A DNA stretch of 64,000 nucleotides from Xanthomonas floridensis (GTDB lineage: Bacteria > Pseudomonadota > Gammaproteobacteria > Xanthomonadales > Xanthomonadaceae). Under the pieces are notes generated by a model. The model saw only the letters and a program-made list of their open reading frames with translations, ran no database searches and was not told the DNA's origin. Position 1 is the stretch's first letter, and each line of letters opens with the position of its first letter. Position numbers and translations under genes: made by a program. Below are positions 15,881 to 23,254 of the stretch, one piece after another. The stretch is from NCBI RefSeq assembly GCF_001642575.1, contig NZ_LXNG01000014.1, forward strand, positions 1 to 64,000, written 5' to 3'.

Positions 15881-16540
15881 TCAAGCCTCCCCACGCTGGG
15901 CGGACTGGCCGCTATGATCTGTAAGCAAATTCGCGCCAATGGAGGAAGCGCTATGCCCATTTGGGCTCAATGGATCACTTTCGCGGGTGCGGTAATCGGC
16001 TGCGTGGTCGCCGTTGCCAACTTGGTCATCAACTACGTGCGAGGTGCTCGCAGCATCCGGATCGGCGTGCAGTTCGAGCCAGTCCATGACAAGCCGACCC
16101 GCCTTATCATCAAGGTCGTAAACCGTGGCGGTGTAGCGGTAACCATCGCAGACATAAGCCTGATAGCTGGCCGGGATGGGAAGGGCCAAGCCCATCGCCT
16201 GAGGGTCGAACACGGGCAGCAGTTCGCTGGCGCCGTGGTCGAAAAAGGCACCAAACTTTCTTTCCGCATCCACCCCGAGGCGCTGAACGAACCACTGGAT
16301 GCTGGCGCCCACACTGTCCAACTCACCACGGCGGATGAGCGCGTCTACAGCCTGCGCTTCCGGGAGCTGCTTGACCGCAAGGATGAGCTGCAGTGCGTAA
16401 TCGTCCCCAACGGGGCGGCACATCAAGGCTTCAGCATCGAGCGCCGAAACGCGCTTCCTGATCAGGCGCGTTCCGAGTCCCGCCAGCGCGGCGATGGCGA
16501 TCGCCACTGAGGTTCCGACAAGTAGGGGCTGGTCGTACAT
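15881..16540 (-). CDS. Possible 219-aa first gene of the PL transcript (antisense to 15953-16510)
   Basis: This ORF starts about 50 bp downstream of the PL start point. GGAGA lies 7 bases before its ATG, and its stop is 3 bp from the next gene's ATG, all as expected for the first operon gene. It has an N-terminal hydrophobic segment (SVAIAIAALAGLGTRLI). Against it, it lies almost exactly opposite the plus-strand gene at 15953-16510, whose sequence looks more protein-like, and its C-terminal third is low quality. At most one of the two is likely to be the main product. Confidence 0.3.
   Translation of the reverse strand: MYDQPLLVGTSVAIAIAALAGLGTRLIRKRVSALDAEALMCRPVGDDYALQLILAVKQLPEAQAVDALIRRGELDSVGASIQWFVQRLGVDAERKFGAFFDHGASELLPVFDPQAMGLALPIPASYQAYVCDGYRYTATVYDLDDKAGRLVMDWLELHADPDAASTSHVVDDQVGNGDHAADYRTRESDPLSPNGHSASSIGANLLTDHSGQSAQRGEA
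15953..16510 (+). CDS. Counter-oriented membrane-anchored protein with a beta-rich domain (moron candidate)
   Basis: A 185-aa protein: one N-terminal membrane helix (WITFAGAVIGCVVAVANLVI, about 5-24) and then a beta-sandwich-like domain (LIIKVVNRGGVAVTIADISL) of the kind seen in many small bacterial proteins of unknown function. The ribosome binding site GGAGG is 8 bases before the ATG, and a good -10 (TATGAT, 15913-15918) lies upstream. Encoded against the PL transcript. Function unknown. Confidence 0.7.
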   Translation: MPIWAQWITFAGAVIGCVVAVANLVINYVRGARSIRIGVQFEPVHDKPTRLIIKVVNRGGVAVTIADISLIAGRDGKGQAHRLRVEHGQQFAGAVVEKGTKLSFRIHPEALNEPLDAGAHTVQLTTADERVYSLRFRELLDRKDELQCVIVPNGAAHQGFSIERRNALPDQARSESRQRGDGDRH

Positions 16541-16597
16541 CTACGTTCTCCGTCGCACGTCCCCGGCGGGATCCGGGTAGTTCGTTGCGATGGACGT

Positions 16598-16625
16598 AGA
16601 TTACCAAACGGTAATCATCTGTCAA
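16598..16625 (-). promoter_or_regulatory. PL-type leftward early promoter
   Basis: On the minus strand: -35 TTGACA (complement of 16620-16625), 16-bp spacer, -10 TAATCT (complement of 16598-16603). Both elements touch operator palindromes. It faces the leftward early operon and lies downstream of the cI-lipoprotein genes, the place of PL in lambda. Confidence 0.75.
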
Positions 16626-16638
16626 TACCAGATGGTAA
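16601..16638. promoter_or_regulatory. Two left operators (OL)
   Basis: TTACCAAACGGTAA at 16601-16614 is a perfect palindrome of the form TTACC-N4-GGTAA. ATACCAGATGGTAA at 16625-16638 is a near-perfect copy. They overlap the -10 and -35 of PL, so repressor bound here would block it. The same palindrome occurs three times at PR. Confidence 0.85.
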
Positions 16639-16687
16639 TTATTTTGGCCAAGCGGAATTGGCTGTCGCGATAGGTCCAAGCTGACTC

Positions 16688-17140
16688 TTACAGAGCCGGC
16701 TCGATACTGGACTCACCTTCGAGCACTGTGTGGATGCGGTAGGAGCGGGATTGCCCTGGATCGACCACGATCTCAAGGCTGTGGCTGCGCGCGACCTGGC
16801 GCTCTTCGCTATTGACACCGCAAAGACCCCTGCCGCCAACCGATCGAGAAGTAATAACGTGCCGCCCTACGCTCAAGGCTATGGTTGCGCGCTCGCCAGA
16901 GTTGAGGTGCGCAGCAGGCTTGCCATCTATGTAAAGCCCCAAGAGACAGCCGGATCCGACCATGCCAATGTCGCGGACAACAGAAATCGAACCCGTAGGA
17001 TCTGCCTGGGCGCCAAAGTCAAATAACCGATCAGCAGACACATCTACTATCTGATCTGCCCGTGGTTGCTTCGTCGGTTGGAGGCAACCGGACAGCAAAG
17101 CAACTGCAAGTGCGCTGATCGCGATCAGACCAATCTTCAT
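16688..17140 (-). CDS. Lipoprotein downstream of the repressor (rex-position gene)
   Basis: A 150-aa protein with a signal peptide and lipobox (MKIGLIAISALAVALLSGC, Cys19 lipidated). The mature part has CLLGLYIDGKPAAHLNSGE and a later Cys (GLCG). It looks like a small periplasmic beta-domain; the family resembles uncharacterised lipoproteins and I cannot name it. It is encoded just downstream of cI in the same direction, so it should be made in the lysogen, as rexAB is in lambda. A role in superinfection exclusion or cell-surface change is inferred. Confidence 0.8.
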   Translation of the reverse strand: MKIGLIAISALAVALLSGCLQPTKQPRADQIVDVSADRLFDFGAQADPTGSISVVRDIGMVGSGCLLGLYIDGKPAAHLNSGERATIALSVGRHVITSRSVGGRGLCGVNSEERQVARSHSLEIVVDPGQSRSYRIHTVLEGESSIEPAL

Positions 17141-17228
17141 GCATTTCCCATCTTATGTGGACGACTGCGGAAGGGATCCGTTGAGCACCGGTCAATGGTA
17201 GCAAGACAGCGATCCCCGGGTAGGCCAG

Positions 17229-17921
17229 TTAGAACCTACGGAATCCAGCGTGGACGAGAGCCTTGCCGCGAACTGCGAGATCCGTGGGATCGCAGCGCCA
17301 CTCTTTGAATTCTGGGTTCGCGCTGACTACATAGAGGCCATCGCTTCTTTTTTGCAGCATCTTGATCTGTGTCTCACCGTCGTAGCTGATCAAGTAATAG
17401 TCGTCGCCGTCGAAGTAGTCGATGGACGTGTCGATCCATACGATGTCGCCATCTTCAATCTTGGGGCGCATTGAGGGGCCACGCCCAGTGATGATTTGGA
17501 TTCGCCCCGGTTTTGGGAGAAAGCCGAGCTTTCGGCGGACCTCCCATTCGGCCACCTCCATGACCTTCATAACCTCGGGAAAATCTTGGTTCACCACGCC
17601 TTGCCCCATCCCTGCTGCTCCCTCGAAAAGCTGAAGGCGAAGGTATCCCTGAGGGGTCTCAGCAGATAAGACAGTCGAGGTCGCAGCGGTTGCTGCTGAG
17701 TCATTGTCCAGATAGCCACTCGGCATGCCTGAAGCCTGCTCCAGCGATCTGGCTTTTTTCTCCCCGAATGACTTCTTGCCATTCAGCAGGCCGGACAGCT
17801 CCCCTTGATTAATGCCGACAGCGGCCACGAAGGATGCCTGCACGCCAGCATGGCGATCATCGATCCAAGCGCGCAGACGAGCGCGACGCAGCGCAACGAT
17901 GGTGGGGTCTGTAGAGGTCAT
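17229..17921 (-). CDS. cI: CI-like repressor with S24 autocleavage domain
   Basis: A 230-aa protein. Residues 5-60 carry a helix-turn-helix (FVAAVGINQGELSGLLNGKKS). Residues 95-225 form a LexA/CI peptidase domain: scissile Ala103-Gly104 in FEGAAGMG, catalytic Ser150 in GRGPSMRP and Lys187 in QIKMLQ. So RecA-stimulated self-cleavage and SOS induction are expected. The ATG at 17921 gives the right N-terminus; the longer open frame upstream covers the operators. It should bind the TTACC-N4-GGTAA sites at 17935-17987 and 16601-16638. Confidence 0.92.
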   Translation of the reverse strand: MTSTDPTIVALRRARLRAWIDDRHAGVQASFVAAVGINQGELSGLLNGKKSFGEKKARSLEQASGMPSGYLDNDSAATAATSTVLSAETPQGYLRLQLFEGAAGMGQGVVNQDFPEVMKVMEVAEWEVRRKLGFLPKPGRIQIITGRGPSMRPKIEDGDIVWIDTSIDYFDGDDYYLISYDGETQIKMLQKRSDGLYVVSANPEFKEWRCDPTDLAVRGKALVHAGFRRF

Positions 17922-17934
17922 GACCGATTTTCCC

Positions 17935-17987
17935 TTACCTATCGGTAATTGACCAAAAGGTATTGACTGTAAATTACCAAAGAGTAA
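17935..17987. promoter_or_regulatory. Three right operators (OR) between cI and cro
   Basis: TTACCTATCGGTAA (17935-17948), TGACCAAAAGGTAT (17950-17963) and TTACCAAAGAGTAA (17974-17987). Centre spacings are 15 and 24 bp. The first is a perfect palindrome, the other two are degenerate, as is usual for graded repressor affinity. They cover the divergent cI and cro promoters. Confidence 0.88.
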
Positions 17988-17990
17988 TAT
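17963..17990 (+). promoter_or_regulatory. PR-type rightward early promoter
   Basis: TTGACT (17963-17968), 16-bp spacer, TAATAT (17985-17990). The expected start point is at or next to the cro ATG at 17998, and no ribosome binding site precedes that ATG, so the cro mRNA is probably leaderless or nearly so. The third operator lies between the -35 and -10. Confidence 0.7.
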
Positions 17991-17997
17991 TCGGCGC

Positions 17998-18237
17998 ATG
18001 GACACTCTGCGCAGCTACCTCACGACCTTGACCCCAGCCGAGCAGGCCGACTACGCCGTTCGCGCTGGCACTTCCATTGGCTATCTCCGCAAGGCGATGA
18101 GCAAAGGCCAGCGCTTCGATGGCGGCCTGGTACGCCAGCTGCACGTTCAGAGCCAGGGAGCCGTCTCTCTGACCGAACTGCGGCCCGACATCTGGCCGCC
18201 AGCCAACCCCGACGGGGAGGTGGCCGATGCTGCCTGA
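17998..18237 (+). CDS. Cro-like repressor
   Basis: A 79-aa YdaS/Cro-type protein: helices LRSYLTTLTPAEQADYAVRAGTSIGYLRKAM form a helix-turn-helix, and SLTELRPDIWP is the family's C-terminal signature (it ends in a proline-rich stretch here). Encoded divergently from cI across three operators. It is expected to repress cI and start the lytic programme. Confidence 0.88.
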   Translation: MDTLRSYLTTLTPAEQADYAVRAGTSIGYLRKAMSKGQRFDGGLVRQLHVQSQGAVSLTELRPDIWPPANPDGEVADAA

Positions 18238-18472
18238 CCGCTTGAATCCTCGGCTGTGGCTGCGCGACTGGCTCAATAAGCCGACGGCGGCAGAAGCCAC
18301 GGCCGCGTCGTATCGATTCAACGGCCAAGTGCCCATCGCGGCGTACAGCCTCCAAACCATCCGGGACTGCACAGGCAGGATCAGCGTCTGCGGCTTTGGC
18401 GTCTCCTGCGACAACGGGCCATTCGTCGTCGGGCCTGATGGCGTTCGCATCCAGCAGCCGGAGGACAAGTAG
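18227..18472 (+). CDS. Small early protein, unknown function
   Basis: An 81-aa ORF overlapping the end of cro by 11 bp. Contains RLWLRDWLNKPTAAEA and FGVSCDNGPFVVGPDGVRI. No family recognised. Co-transcribed with cro from PR by position. Confidence 0.6.
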   Translation: MLPDRLNPRLWLRDWLNKPTAAEATAASYRFNGQVPIAAYSLQTIRDCTGRISVCGFGVSCDNGPFVVGPDGVRIQQPEDK

Positions 18473-18655
18473 ATGGCCGTCGCCCCGAACTGGTTCCTAA
18501 TTGCCGGCGCGGCCTGCGGTGTCGCCTCCACCATTGCATGGGTGACGGCGTTGCTGCTCTTCTCCGTGCAGCGCTGGCGCACCCGCCGCCAACGGCGGGC
18601 GCTGAAGATCCTTGAGCAACTGGCGCAGACGACTAGCGAGAGCGGCCAGCAATGA
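18473..18655 (+). CDS. Small single-pass membrane protein
   Basis: A 60-aa protein with one hydrophobic segment (WFLIAGAACGVASTIAWVTALLLF) and a basic cytoplasmic tail (RWRTRRQRRALK). GGAGGA precedes the ATG. Function unknown. Confidence 0.65.
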   Translation: MAVAPNWFLIAGAACGVASTIAWVTALLLFSVQRWRTRRQRRALKILEQLAQTTSESGQQ

Positions 18656-18911
18656 TCGCTGCGATCCTCTCCCTGACACGCGTTGCGAATTGCTGCGCAA
18701 TGAAGTGCGTGTCGCCTGTGTGCACCCGCGGATCGTTGCGGGCTATCTCTGCGAAGGCCGCTTCCTCGGTCTCCACGAATTGCTCTGCGGCGGCCAGCAC
18801 CTTGTCCTTGTCGGGGTGCGTAGCGATCAACGCGCCCACCAGCGCGCTCAGGGCCCGCAGATGCGCCTTGTCCTCGAAAGATGCGTCGAACTTTATTCGG
18901 CTCTTGTCCAT
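18633..18911 (-). CDS. Counter-oriented small protein, unknown function
   Basis: A 92-aa helical protein (MDKSRIKFDASFEDKAHLRALSALVG at the start). AAGGAGGG lies just before the ATG, a strong ribosome binding site. Runs against the PR operon, with its 3' end overlapping the membrane protein gene by 23 bp. With the 46-aa gene upstream it makes a small leftward unit between cro and the cII-like gene. Any RNA from it would be antisense to the PR transcript. Confidence 0.65.
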   Translation of the reverse strand: MDKSRIKFDASFEDKAHLRALSALVGALIATHPDKDKVLAAAEQFVETEEAAFAEIARNDPRVHTGDTHFIAQQFATRVRERIAAIIAGRSR

Positions 18912-18987
18912 GTCGCCCTCCTTGTGGGCTGTTCGTGTGGAAACAGCAGCCTACCGCAAGGGGGGCGACGCCTCTCCTGACCATGTC

Positions 18988-19128
18988 TCAGCCCTTCCGT
19001 AACAGCCTGACGACCATCCGGCCGTCGACCCATCGAAGCCCAAACACGTTGCCGCCCACACGCACGATCGTCGTGACGTTTGGGGCCCGTTTCCTCGCTG
19101 CTCTGAGCCGTCTCTGTAGTGCGTCCAT
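18988..19128 (-). CDS. 46-aa basic peptide
   Basis: A short ORF: MDALQRRLRAARKRAPNV, then VRVGGNVFGLRWVDGRMVVRLL. A basic helix followed by a beta hairpin is the usual look of small phage proteins of this kind. It lies 77 bp upstream of the 92-aa gene and reads the same way. No clear ribosome binding site. Function unknown. Confidence 0.5.
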   Translation of the reverse strand: MDALQRRLRAARKRAPNVTTIVRVGGNVFGLRWVDGRMVVRLLRKG

Positions 19129-19183
19129 GGCGCACATCTTGGCCAGGGCGGTCGCCAAATATTACGTTCAGGTACCCAGCCCG

Positions 19184-19663
19184 ATGCACATCGCCGACGC
19201 AGCACACAAAACCGTTCTCGACTATCCCGGTGGCAGCGTGGCCCTGGCCACACGCCTCCTCTCTACCAATGACCGCGGCGAAGAGAAGCCGATGTCTGCT
19301 GCCGTTCTGCGTAGCAAGGTCAATCCCAATACCCGCACGCACCACCTGACCTTGACCGAGGCCAGCGAGATCATGGGGCTGACGGGCGACCACCGCATCC
19401 TGCATGCCCTAGCCGCTGAGCACGGCTACACGGTCGTGCCGACTGATGTTCCCGAAGCAGGTTCGCTCGTCGCCGCGCTGATCGATGCCGGCGAGATCAA
19501 GGGGAAGCTGTGCCAGATCATTGGCGACGCATTGGATGACGGCCGCATCACCGCAAATGAAGCACTGGCCATCGGCGGAATCTGCGGCGACCTACAGGCG
19601 ATTGCAGCGCAGATTGCCCGGCATGCCAGTGCAGCCGTGGATCGGGCGAGGGCGGCGGCATGA
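19184..19663 (+). CDS. CII-like phage regulatory protein (CP76 type)
   Basis: A 159-aa protein starting MHIADAAHKTVLDYPGG. It matches the phage regulatory CII/CP76 family: SVALATRLL, AAVLRSKVNPNTRTHHLTLTEA, then GDHRILHALAAEHGYT. Members are DNA-binding regulators of the lysis-lysogeny choice and early gene expression. The C-terminal half has a second helical block (IIGDALDDGRITANEALAIG). Located after cro and before the replication genes, as cII is in lambda. Confidence 0.82.
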   Translation: MHIADAAHKTVLDYPGGSVALATRLLSTNDRGEEKPMSAAVLRSKVNPNTRTHHLTLTEASEIMGLTGDHRILHALAAEHGYTVVPTDVPEAGSLVAALIDAGEIKGKLCQIIGDALDDGRITANEALAIGGICGDLQAIAAQIARHASAAVDRARAAA

Positions 19664-19851
19664 TCTTGCAGCTGATCGAAGACTGGCGCCGGGAGCGGCG
19701 CATCCGTCGCATCGCCTCTGCCATGCGCGCGGCAACCGTGACGGGCAAGCCGAATCTGGCGCGCGCCTATTGGCTGGACATGAAGCGCGAATGCGAAAGC
19801 CGCAGCTCCGGCCAGGTGAAGCGCATGGAGCGGGCAGGGCGTTTGGCATGA
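19660..19851 (+). CDS. Small basic protein, unknown function
   Basis: A 63-aa protein rich in Arg (DWRRERRIRRIASAMRA). The ATG overlaps the cII-like stop and its stop overlaps the initiator ATG, so it is coupled to both. No family recognised. Confidence 0.65.
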   Translation: MILQLIEDWRRERRIRRIASAMRAATVTGKPNLARAYWLDMKRECESRSSGQVKRMERAGRLA

Positions 19852-20609
19852 GCACCCTGATCATGTCCCAGTGCTGGCCGATGCAGATGCCGCCATCGCC
19901 CAAAGCGGTGTTGGTGTCGCTCGCCGACAACGCCAACGACCAGGGCCACTGCTGGCCGTCGATTCCGACCATCTGCGATCGCACCTGTCTGAGCGAGCGG
20001 ACAGTGCACGGCGCTATCCGCTGGTTGGAGTCTGTCGGTCTGGTCACCGCTGACCGCGCTAACGGTCGGCACACACGGTATGTCATCACTCCGGACGCCT
20101 ATCAACCCCCGCAGCAGCTGCACCCCCGCAGTGGCTGCACCCCCGCAGCAGCTGCGGTGGAACCCCCGCAAAATTTGCACAAACCACCGCAAATGCCGCA
20201 GTCACCCCCGCAGCAGCTGCGGTCTAACCGTAAAGAACCAATAAGCAACAAGAGCGAAGCATCCGCCAGTGCTCCGCCGAGGCCGCGCATGCAGACCTTC
20301 GACAGCTGGAACACCTCGCTTGGCGACGAGGATGCGATCCGTGCTAACGACCCGGTTTTCGCCTGGGCGGAAAAAGCAGCAATCCCCGAGGAGTTCATCG
20401 AGCTGGCGTGGTTGTCGTTCGCGGACCGCTACAGCGGAGACCCCAAGCGCTATGCCGACTGGCGTGCAGTCTTCCGAAACGCGGTGCGCGGCAACTGGCA
20501 GAAGATCTGGTTCCTGCATCCGGCGACCGGCTACACGCTGACCACTATCGGCGAGCAGTACCGCCGTGTGCGCGACGCTGAGGCGCAAGCAGGGCAGGTG
20601 GCTGCATGA
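19848..20609 (+). CDS. Replication initiator (lambda O-like) with origin repeats in its gene
   Basis: A 253-aa protein. The N-terminus (1-85) is a winged helix (SLADNANDQGHCWPSIPTIC, LSERTVHGAIRWLE, GRHTRYVI). A Pro/Gln linker (about 88-125) is encoded by DNA repeats, and the C-terminus has a conserved domain (YADWRAVFRNAVRGNWQK) typical of phage and DnaT-like initiators. Followed directly by dnaB with a 4-bp overlap. By analogy with lambda O it should bind the repeats inside its own gene and load the helicase. Confidence 0.85.
   Translation: MSTLIMSQCWPMQMPPSPKAVLVSLADNANDQGHCWPSIPTICDRTCLSERTVHGAIRWLESVGLVTADRANGRHTRYVITPDAYQPPQQLHPRSGCTPAAAAVEPPQNLHKPPQMPQSPPQQLRSNRKEPISNKSEASASAPPRPRMQTFDSWNTSLGDEDAIRANDPVFAWAEKAAIPEEFIELAWLSFADRYSGDPKRYADWRAVFRNAVRGNWQKIWFLHPATGYTLTTIGEQYRRVRDAEAQAGQVAA
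20106..20220. repeat. Origin iterons within the initiator gene
   Basis: The 16-bp unit CCCCCGCAGCAGCTGC occurs exactly at 20106-20121, 20140-20155 and 20205-20220. A variant (CCCCCGCAGTGGCTGC) is at 20123-20138 and a looser AT-rich one (CCCCCGCAAAATTTGC) at 20163-20178. The first three copies are spaced exactly 17 bp apart. An A-rich stretch follows. This is the layout of the lambda-type origin inside gene O. Confidence 0.8.
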
Positions 20610-22102
20610 GCATGCACGACGACATCGAGCGCATGGCCGCCGAATACGGCGCAGAGCGCGGCGACCGCGCCGATCAGCTCCAGCACCTACGCGTGCCGCC
20701 GCATAGCGTTGAAGCCGAACAGGCGGTTCTTGGTGGCCTGATGCTGGTCAACCGCGCTTGGGACGACATTGCCGACCTGGTCGAAGAAGGCGACTTCTAC
20801 CGCCGCGACCACATGCTGATTTTCCGAGCCATCCGCGAGATGGCCATCGCACAGCCGCGCCGTCCATTCGACGTGGTCACGATGGGCGATTGGTTCGAGG
20901 CGCAGGGCTTGCTGGAGCAGGTGGGCGATGGCGCTTACCTAATCGAGCTGTCGAGTACCACGCCGTCGGCGGCGAACATCCGCGCGTATGCGGAGATCGT
21001 TGCGGACAAGGCGCGGTTGCGTCGCCTGATCGAGGTCGGTACCGACATCGCCAATGCCGGTTTCAACCCAGAAGGCCAGAGCAGCATCGAGCTGATTGGC
21101 AGCGCGCAGTCGCGCATCGGTTCGCTGATGGACAGCCAGCCGTGCGAGTTGGAATCCGTCGCGCCGGTGATGGATCGCGTGTTCGAACGCCTGGGCGAAC
21201 GCTCACGCGACGGGGGCGGAATCCATGGCATTACCACCAGCATCGACGAGCTCGACACGTTGCTGGGCGGCCTGAAGCCGGGCGGCCTGTACGTGCTGGC
21301 GGCGCGCCCGAAGATGGGAAAAACCACGCTGGCGCAGAACATCGCCGAGCACGTCGCGCTGCATCTGCGCAAAGCTGTCGCGGTCTTCAGTTTCGAGATG
21401 CAGGCCGAGGAACTGGGCGACCGCATGCTGGCGTCGGTCGGCGGCATCGACGGCAACCGGATCCGCTCCGGTGACCTGGACGACATCGACTGGACGAACG
21501 TCACGGCGGCCATGCGCAAGCTGCGGGCGGCAGAGATCTTCGTCAGCCGCCCGCGCCGCGCCCGCGTCGAGCACGTCAGCTCGCAGGCACGCCGGCAGCA
21601 CGCCCGCAAGCCGCTGGGCCTGATCGTCATCGACTACCTGCAGCTGATGGAGATCCAGGGCGACAACCGCGCCAATGGCGTGGGCGACATCAGCCGCGGC
21701 CTGAAGCTGCTCGCCGGTGAGCTGGGCGTGCCGGTGCTGTTGCTATCGCAGCTCAATCGCAAGTTGGAGGACCGCCCGGACAAGCGCCCGCAGCCTGCGG
21801 ATCTGCGCGACTCCGGATCGATCGAGCAGGACGCCGATGCGGTGATCTTCATCTACCGCGACGAGGTGTACCACCGCGATAGCCGCTGGAAGGGCACGGC
21901 CGAGCTGCTGGTTCCGCTACAGCGCAGTGGACCGCCTGGCGAGGTGCGCGTGCTCTACATGCCGGAGCGCTTCAAGTTCCAGAACCTGCCCGAGTACTGG
22001 GAGCCGGCGCCGATCGAAAGTGACGACGGCAAGCCGGTCCCGCGCTCGCGCGGCTTCCGCAACCTCAAGCCGCGCACGCCGCGCAAGGACGTTGACGCAT
22101 GA
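20606..22102 (+). CDS. dnaB: Replicative DNA helicase, DnaB family
   Basis: A 498-aa DnaB-type hexameric 5'-3' helicase. N-terminal domain from about 25 to 130 (PPHSVEAEQAVLGGLM). RecA-like domain from about 205: Walker A ARPKMGKTT, FSFEMQAEEL, Walker B LIVIDYLQLM, SQLNRKLEDRPDKRP, RDSGSIEQDAD and FIYRDEVY. Length is normal for the family. Being phage-encoded, it probably replaces the host DnaB at the phage origin, so no separate loader of the lambda P type is required; none is seen. Confidence 0.95.
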   Translation: MSMHDDIERMAAEYGAERGDRADQLQHLRVPPHSVEAEQAVLGGLMLVNRAWDDIADLVEEGDFYRRDHMLIFRAIREMAIAQPRRPFDVVTMGDWFEAQGLLEQVGDGAYLIELSSTTPSAANIRAYAEIVADKARLRRLIEVGTDIANAGFNPEGQSSIELIGSAQSRIGSLMDSQPCELESVAPVMDRVFERLGERSRDGGGIHGITTSIDELDTLLGGLKPGGLYVLAARPKMGKTTLAQNIAEHVALHLRKAVAVFSFEMQAEELGDRMLASVGGIDGNRIRSGDLDDIDWTNVTAAMRKLRAAEIFVSRPRRARVEHVSSQARRQHARKPLGLIVIDYLQLMEIQGDNRANGVGDISRGLKLLAGELGVPVLLLSQLNRKLEDRPDKRPQPADLRDSGSIEQDADAVIFIYRDEVYHRDSRWKGTAELLVPLQRSGPPGEVRVLYMPERFKFQNLPEYWEPAPIESDDGKPVPRSRGFRNLKPRTPRKDVDA

Positions 22103-22638
22103 CCATGACCAAAGCTGCAAAGAAGGTGCGGGCCAAACGCGCTGCGCGCCCGATCTACCTGGTGGTGCGCAAGCTGATCGACCCCGATACCGGTGAGCTG
22201 GTCGGCGCGCTGGTGCCGGCCAACCAGATCGATAGCCGGCTGCTGCGTGAGCGCCGCTTCAACGTCGGCCGCGAGATCCGCGCGGAGTTGAAGCAGCCGC
22301 GTAACCCGGCATTCCATCGCATGGTGCATGCGCTCGGGCATCTGCTGGTGGACGGCATCGAGGGCTTTGAGACGCTGACCGCGCATGACGCGATCAAGCG
22401 TGTGCAGACAGAGGCGGGCGTGTTCTGCGAGCCGTTCGAGATCGACCTGGGGCCGCTGGGCAAGGCGTCTGTCGCGCAGCCGCGCTCCATCGCATTCGAC
22501 GAGATGGACGAGGGTGAATTCGGAGAGTTCTTCCGCGGCATCTGCGATCACATCGACAAGCGGTACCTGCCTGGACTGACGGACATGCTGCGCGCCGAGT
22601 ATCTGCTGATGGCGGGTGAGCAAAGGAGGGCCGCCTGA
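22099..22638 (+). CDS. DUF1367-like phage protein
   Basis: A 179-aa protein starting with a basic tract (TKAAKKVRAKRAARPIYLV). The core LKQPRNPAFHRMVHALGHLL and the later PRSIAFDEMDEGEF resemble the DUF1367 family found in the 'nin' position of lambdoid phages. Function unknown. Overlaps the dnaB stop by 4 bp. Confidence 0.7.
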   Translation: MTMTKAAKKVRAKRAARPIYLVVRKLIDPDTGELVGALVPANQIDSRLLRERRFNVGREIRAELKQPRNPAFHRMVHALGHLLVDGIEGFETLTAHDAIKRVQTEAGVFCEPFEIDLGPLGKASVAQPRSIAFDEMDEGEFGEFFRGICDHIDKRYLPGLTDMLRAEYLLMAGEQRRAA

Positions 22639-22649
22639 TGGCCGCCCCC

Positions 22650-23225
22650 TCAGACACCATGGACTTCCCGAAGCTTGGAAATAGCACGTGCCGCCGCATC
22701 TCTCGCTGCATCGAGATGCTCTTCAACGCTTGGGACGGGCTCTGGAATCGGGTACGCCTTGCCGTGCTCGTCGACATACTCCCCGCCGTACCGCCAATGG
22801 GCATCTTGCGTGTTTACAGCGTCGATAAGCCTGTTTGTGGCGACTATGGCGATGTGAATTGGTCGTGCGGCCTCGCCCAGAATGTGAAGGTCGACGAGAC
22901 GCTCGGTCAGTGCGTCAGGAAGAACCAAGGCCACTCCTTCACCTTGGACGAACCTGACAGGCGACTCTTGCCACTGCCCTGCCGCTTGGGAAAGAGTTCC
23001 TCGGAGATTTTCCAACGCTGGTTCCAAGACGAACGCCAGACTGCTGGCACGGTAGGCGTTCTCTCTTTCGATCCGACGCCGCTCCTTCTTGGCGATGCTT
23101 GCAGGGATCCAAACCGCCACGAATATGGCCAGGACCGAGCCCGCTGCTTGCCACCATGCCGCCCACACCTCCGGCTTCATGCACGGTGCGCCGAGGATCC
23201 AGGGGCAGTAGGTTGGGTCGGCCAT
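22650..23225 (-). CDS. Counter-oriented membrane-anchored protein (moron candidate)
   Basis: A 191-aa protein from the ATG at 23225, preceded by AAAAGGA. The N-terminus has CPWILGAPC, then one membrane helix (AGSVLAIFVAVWIPASI, about 28-44), a basic stop-transfer region (KKERRRIER) and a soluble helical domain. It resembles the protein at 9609-10205 in its Cys-x-Gly-x-Pro-Cys start, in a Trp/Ala-rich stretch and in layout. Runs against the replication operon. Function unknown. Confidence 0.75.
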   Translation of the reverse strand: MADPTYCPWILGAPCMKPEVWAAWWQAAGSVLAIFVAVWIPASIAKKERRRIERENAYRASSLAFVLEPALENLRGTLSQAAGQWQESPVRFVQGEGVALVLPDALTERLVDLHILGEAARPIHIAIVATNRLIDAVNTQDAHWRYGGEYVDEHGKAYPIPEPVPSVEEHLDAARDAAARAISKLREVHGV

Positions 23226-23254
23226 GGCAGTCCTTTTAGGCTTGGATCTGCATC

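Noticed and set aside
20106..20220. CRISPR-like short repeats
   Set aside because: The 16-bp units are spaced by one base at first and lie inside a coding frame; they fit origin iterons.
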